Below, piece after piece: positions 13,885-14,958 of a stretch of DNA of 14,958 bases. The notes beneath the pieces are model-generated. The model did no database searches. It saw nothing but the letters and a program-made list of their open reading frames with translations, and was not told where the DNA came from. Numbering within the stretch: the stretch's first letter is position 1; each line of letters starts with the position of its first letter. Source of the DNA: Elusimicrobiota bacterium (GTDB lineage Bacteria > Elusimicrobiota > Elusimicrobia > UBA1565 > JACRDR01); the NCBI GenBank assembly GCA_016207585.1, contig JACQPI010000119.1, forward strand, positions 1 to 14,958, written 5' to 3'. A program made the translations under genes and the position numbers.

Positions 13885-14756
13885 GACGCCGACTGGCCGT
13901 CGGCGCCGTATTATTTCTTGCCGCCTCGACGCAATGGGTTCTCCCGCCGTTTATCGCGTCGGCTCAAGAGGACGAGACCTCCGAGGAAGCTGTGCCGGAT
14001 GCCCGGCTGACCGGTCTCGATGGCGAGGTGACGGTGTTCTACCACGACCAGGAGGGAGGGGGCGTCCCCGCGGAAAAGGACATGCCGCTGGAGGCCGGAG
14101 ACCGCCTCCGAGTCGGCGAGGGAAGCCGCGCCGAGGTGACGATCGACGGGGAAAGCCTCCTCTCTTTGGGAGCCGGCTCGGATTTCCGCGTGCGCGCCCT
14201 GGAATCGGACAACTGGAACCTTTCCTTCCTGGCCGGTTCCCTGATTGCACGGATCAAGTCCATAGCCTCCTCCGGCGGGAGCGTGCGGATATGGACGCCG
14301 ACCGCAGTGGCGTCGGTGCGCGGCACGGAATTGGGGATCGAGATCGATGAGGAAGGCGCCTCCCATGTGGGGGTCTTCGAGGAAGGGCAGGTCGCGGTCA
14401 GCGGCGTCGTGGACGCAGAGGCCTTGGAAAGGGGCCAGGTGGTTCTATCCCCCAATGAGGAAACCTCCATATTCAAGGATCGGCCGGAACCGCAGGCGGC
14501 GCGGCCGCTCGGCCGATTTTTGGCTCACCGCGCGCGCGCGCGGGCCATGCGGCCCCGCCTGGAAATTCTCAGGCGGCATTGGCGCCGCCTTGCCACCGAG
14601 AAACGGCGCGAGATTCGGCGCAGGACCTTCGAGCGGCGCCGGCGCCTCCTCCAAACGATCCAGCACAAGCGGCGCAAGCTGAAGGAGGACGTGAAGCGCT
14701 CTCGCCGCGAGCGCCGGGTCCGCGACGCCGGCCGCCGCAGGAGGCCGGGCCCATGA
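13881..14756 (+). CDS. Secreted FecR-domain protein with long arginine-rich tail
   Basis: The 291-residue protein starts at a GTG overlapping the tyrS stop, with AAGGA 9 nt upstream. Residues 1-28 are a signal peptide (Arg-rich start, hydrophobic core, likely cleavage after ASA). An acidic stretch (29-41) precedes a FecR domain (about 43-190). Its diagnostic parts are the PLEAGDRLRVGEGSRAEVTI segment and TPTAVASVRGTEL. The domain is a beta-rich fold first known from the ferric citrate anti-sigma regulator but common in exported proteins of unknown role. No transmembrane anti-sigma segment or sigma factor gene is present, so iron regulation is not supported. Residues 208-291 contain 32 Arg and 5 Lys out of 84 and are probably helical. 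The stop overlaps the next start as ATGA, and a good ribosome site follows, so the basic frame is real. Its role is unknown. Confidence 0.88.
   Translation: MRRRLAVGAVLFLAASTQWVLPPFIASAQEDETSEEAVPDARLTGLDGEVTVFYHDQEGGGVPAEKDMPLEAGDRLRVGEGSRAEVTIDGESLLSLGAGSDFRVRALESDNWNLSFLAGSLIARIKSIASSGGSVRIWTPTAVASVRGTELGIEIDEEGASHVGVFEEGQVAVSGVVDAEALERGQVVLSPNEETSIFKDRPEPQAARPLGRFLAHRARARAMRPRLEILRRHWRRLATEKRREIRRRTFERRRRLLQTIQHKRRKLKEDVKRSRRERRVRDAGRRRRPGP
14739..14744 (+). promoter_or_regulatory. Consensus Shine-Dalgarno for the mutase gene
   Basis: AGGAGG lies 8 nt before the ATG at 14753, inside the end of the FecR-domain gene. It fixes the start of the mutase gene and shows that this organism uses classical SD-led initiation, which makes genes without any SD here more notable. 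Confidence 0.85.
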
Positions 14757-14958
14757 GGAGTCCTTCCTCGAGCGCGCCGCCCGAACCGGCGTCGCCGGAT
14801 CAAGACGCGTCTTGCGCGCCCAGGACCTTATCGGACATCCCTGTCCGGCTCGAGTACGGCCCGGGCGATCTGGGGCGTTTCGAGCCTGCGGAAGCCTTGG
14901 GCGAGCCGGGGCATTATCCCTTCACGCGCGGGCTGAAGGCGTCGGGATATCGCAACCA
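14753..14958 (+). CDS. Methylmalonyl-CoA mutase family protein, N-terminus only
   Basis: Sixty-eight codons are visible before the window ends. After a Ser/Pro/Ala-rich leader of about 28 residues the sequence reads SDIPVRLEYGPGDLGRF and then GHYPFTRGLKASGYRN. This matches the start of the substrate-binding subunit of B12-dependent acyl-CoA mutases, where (E)YPFTRG is diagnostic. These enzymes interconvert methylmalonyl-CoA and succinyl-CoA, or related branched acyl-CoAs. The stretch after PFTRG usually reads VYPTMYRGR and here is divergent (LKASGYRN), so substrate (methylmalonyl-, isobutyryl- or ethylmalonyl-CoA) cannot be decided, nor whether the B12 domain is fused. AGGAGG precedes the ATG, which overlaps the previous stop. 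Confidence 0.82.
   Translation, partial: MRSPSSSAPPEPASPDQDASCAPRTLSDIPVRLEYGPGDLGRFEPAEALGEPGHYPFTRGLKASGYRN

Noticed and set aside
14527..14545. CG dinucleotide run in the FecR-domain gene
   Set aside because: It encodes the His-Arg-Ala-Arg-Ala-Arg stretch in a basic tail, so arginine codon use explains it.

Overview
The window comes from a high-GC bacterium. Coding sequence is dense, most downstream genes overlap or sit a few bases apart, and most genes are housekeeping. I cannot place it securely. A signal-peptide-bearing FecR-domain protein suggests a Gram-negative envelope, and a deep lineage such as Elusimicrobiota is only a guess. Start sites use ATG, GTG and TTG. Clear Shine-Dalgarno sites occur (AGGAGG before the last gene, AAGGA before pnp), so normal SD-led initiation operates here.

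Left half, minus strand: two transcription units run leftward. The first starts at a strong promoter near 4658-4687 and reads rpsO (ribosomal S15), pnp (PNPase), accB (biotin carboxyl carrier) and ftsK (DNA translocase, cut by the window start). The second starts near 6418-6445 and reads a DUF3467 protein and then cinA. In both units the predicted -10 box ends only 6 nt before the ATG, so both first genes may be translated from leaderless mRNAs.

Centre: a 409-bp divergent intergenic region (6412-6820) has no convincing gene. It holds a 34-bp near-perfect AT-rich palindrome, a stretch with two mutually exclusive hairpins, and a plausible gmk promoter. This is the least explained part of the window.

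Right half, plus strand: a tightly packed run of gmk, rpoZ, coaC, coaB, a family-4 uracil-DNA glycosylase, a PmtA/KsgA-like methyltransferase, priA, tyrS, a FecR-domain secreted protein, and the start of a methylmalonyl-CoA mutase. The order gmk-rpoZ-coaBC-priA is a known conserved bacterial arrangement. Here coaBC is split into two overlapping genes, and the glycosylase and methyltransferase sit between coaB and priA. The genes cover GMP phosphorylation, RNA polymerase assembly, coenzyme A synthesis, DNA repair and replication restart, tRNA charging and an envelope protein.

The most interesting points are these. The CoaC decarboxylase has Asp and Ser where the E. coli enzyme has its key Asn125 and Cys158. 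The coaC/coaB split carries a hairpin near the junction. Two promoters look leaderless. A 34-bp palindrome lies in the central intergenic region, and a perfect 15-bp inverted repeat lies inside ftsK. The FecR protein ends in an 84-residue tail that is 44% Arg/Lys. I found no CRISPR array, complete mobile element, rRNA or tRNA.
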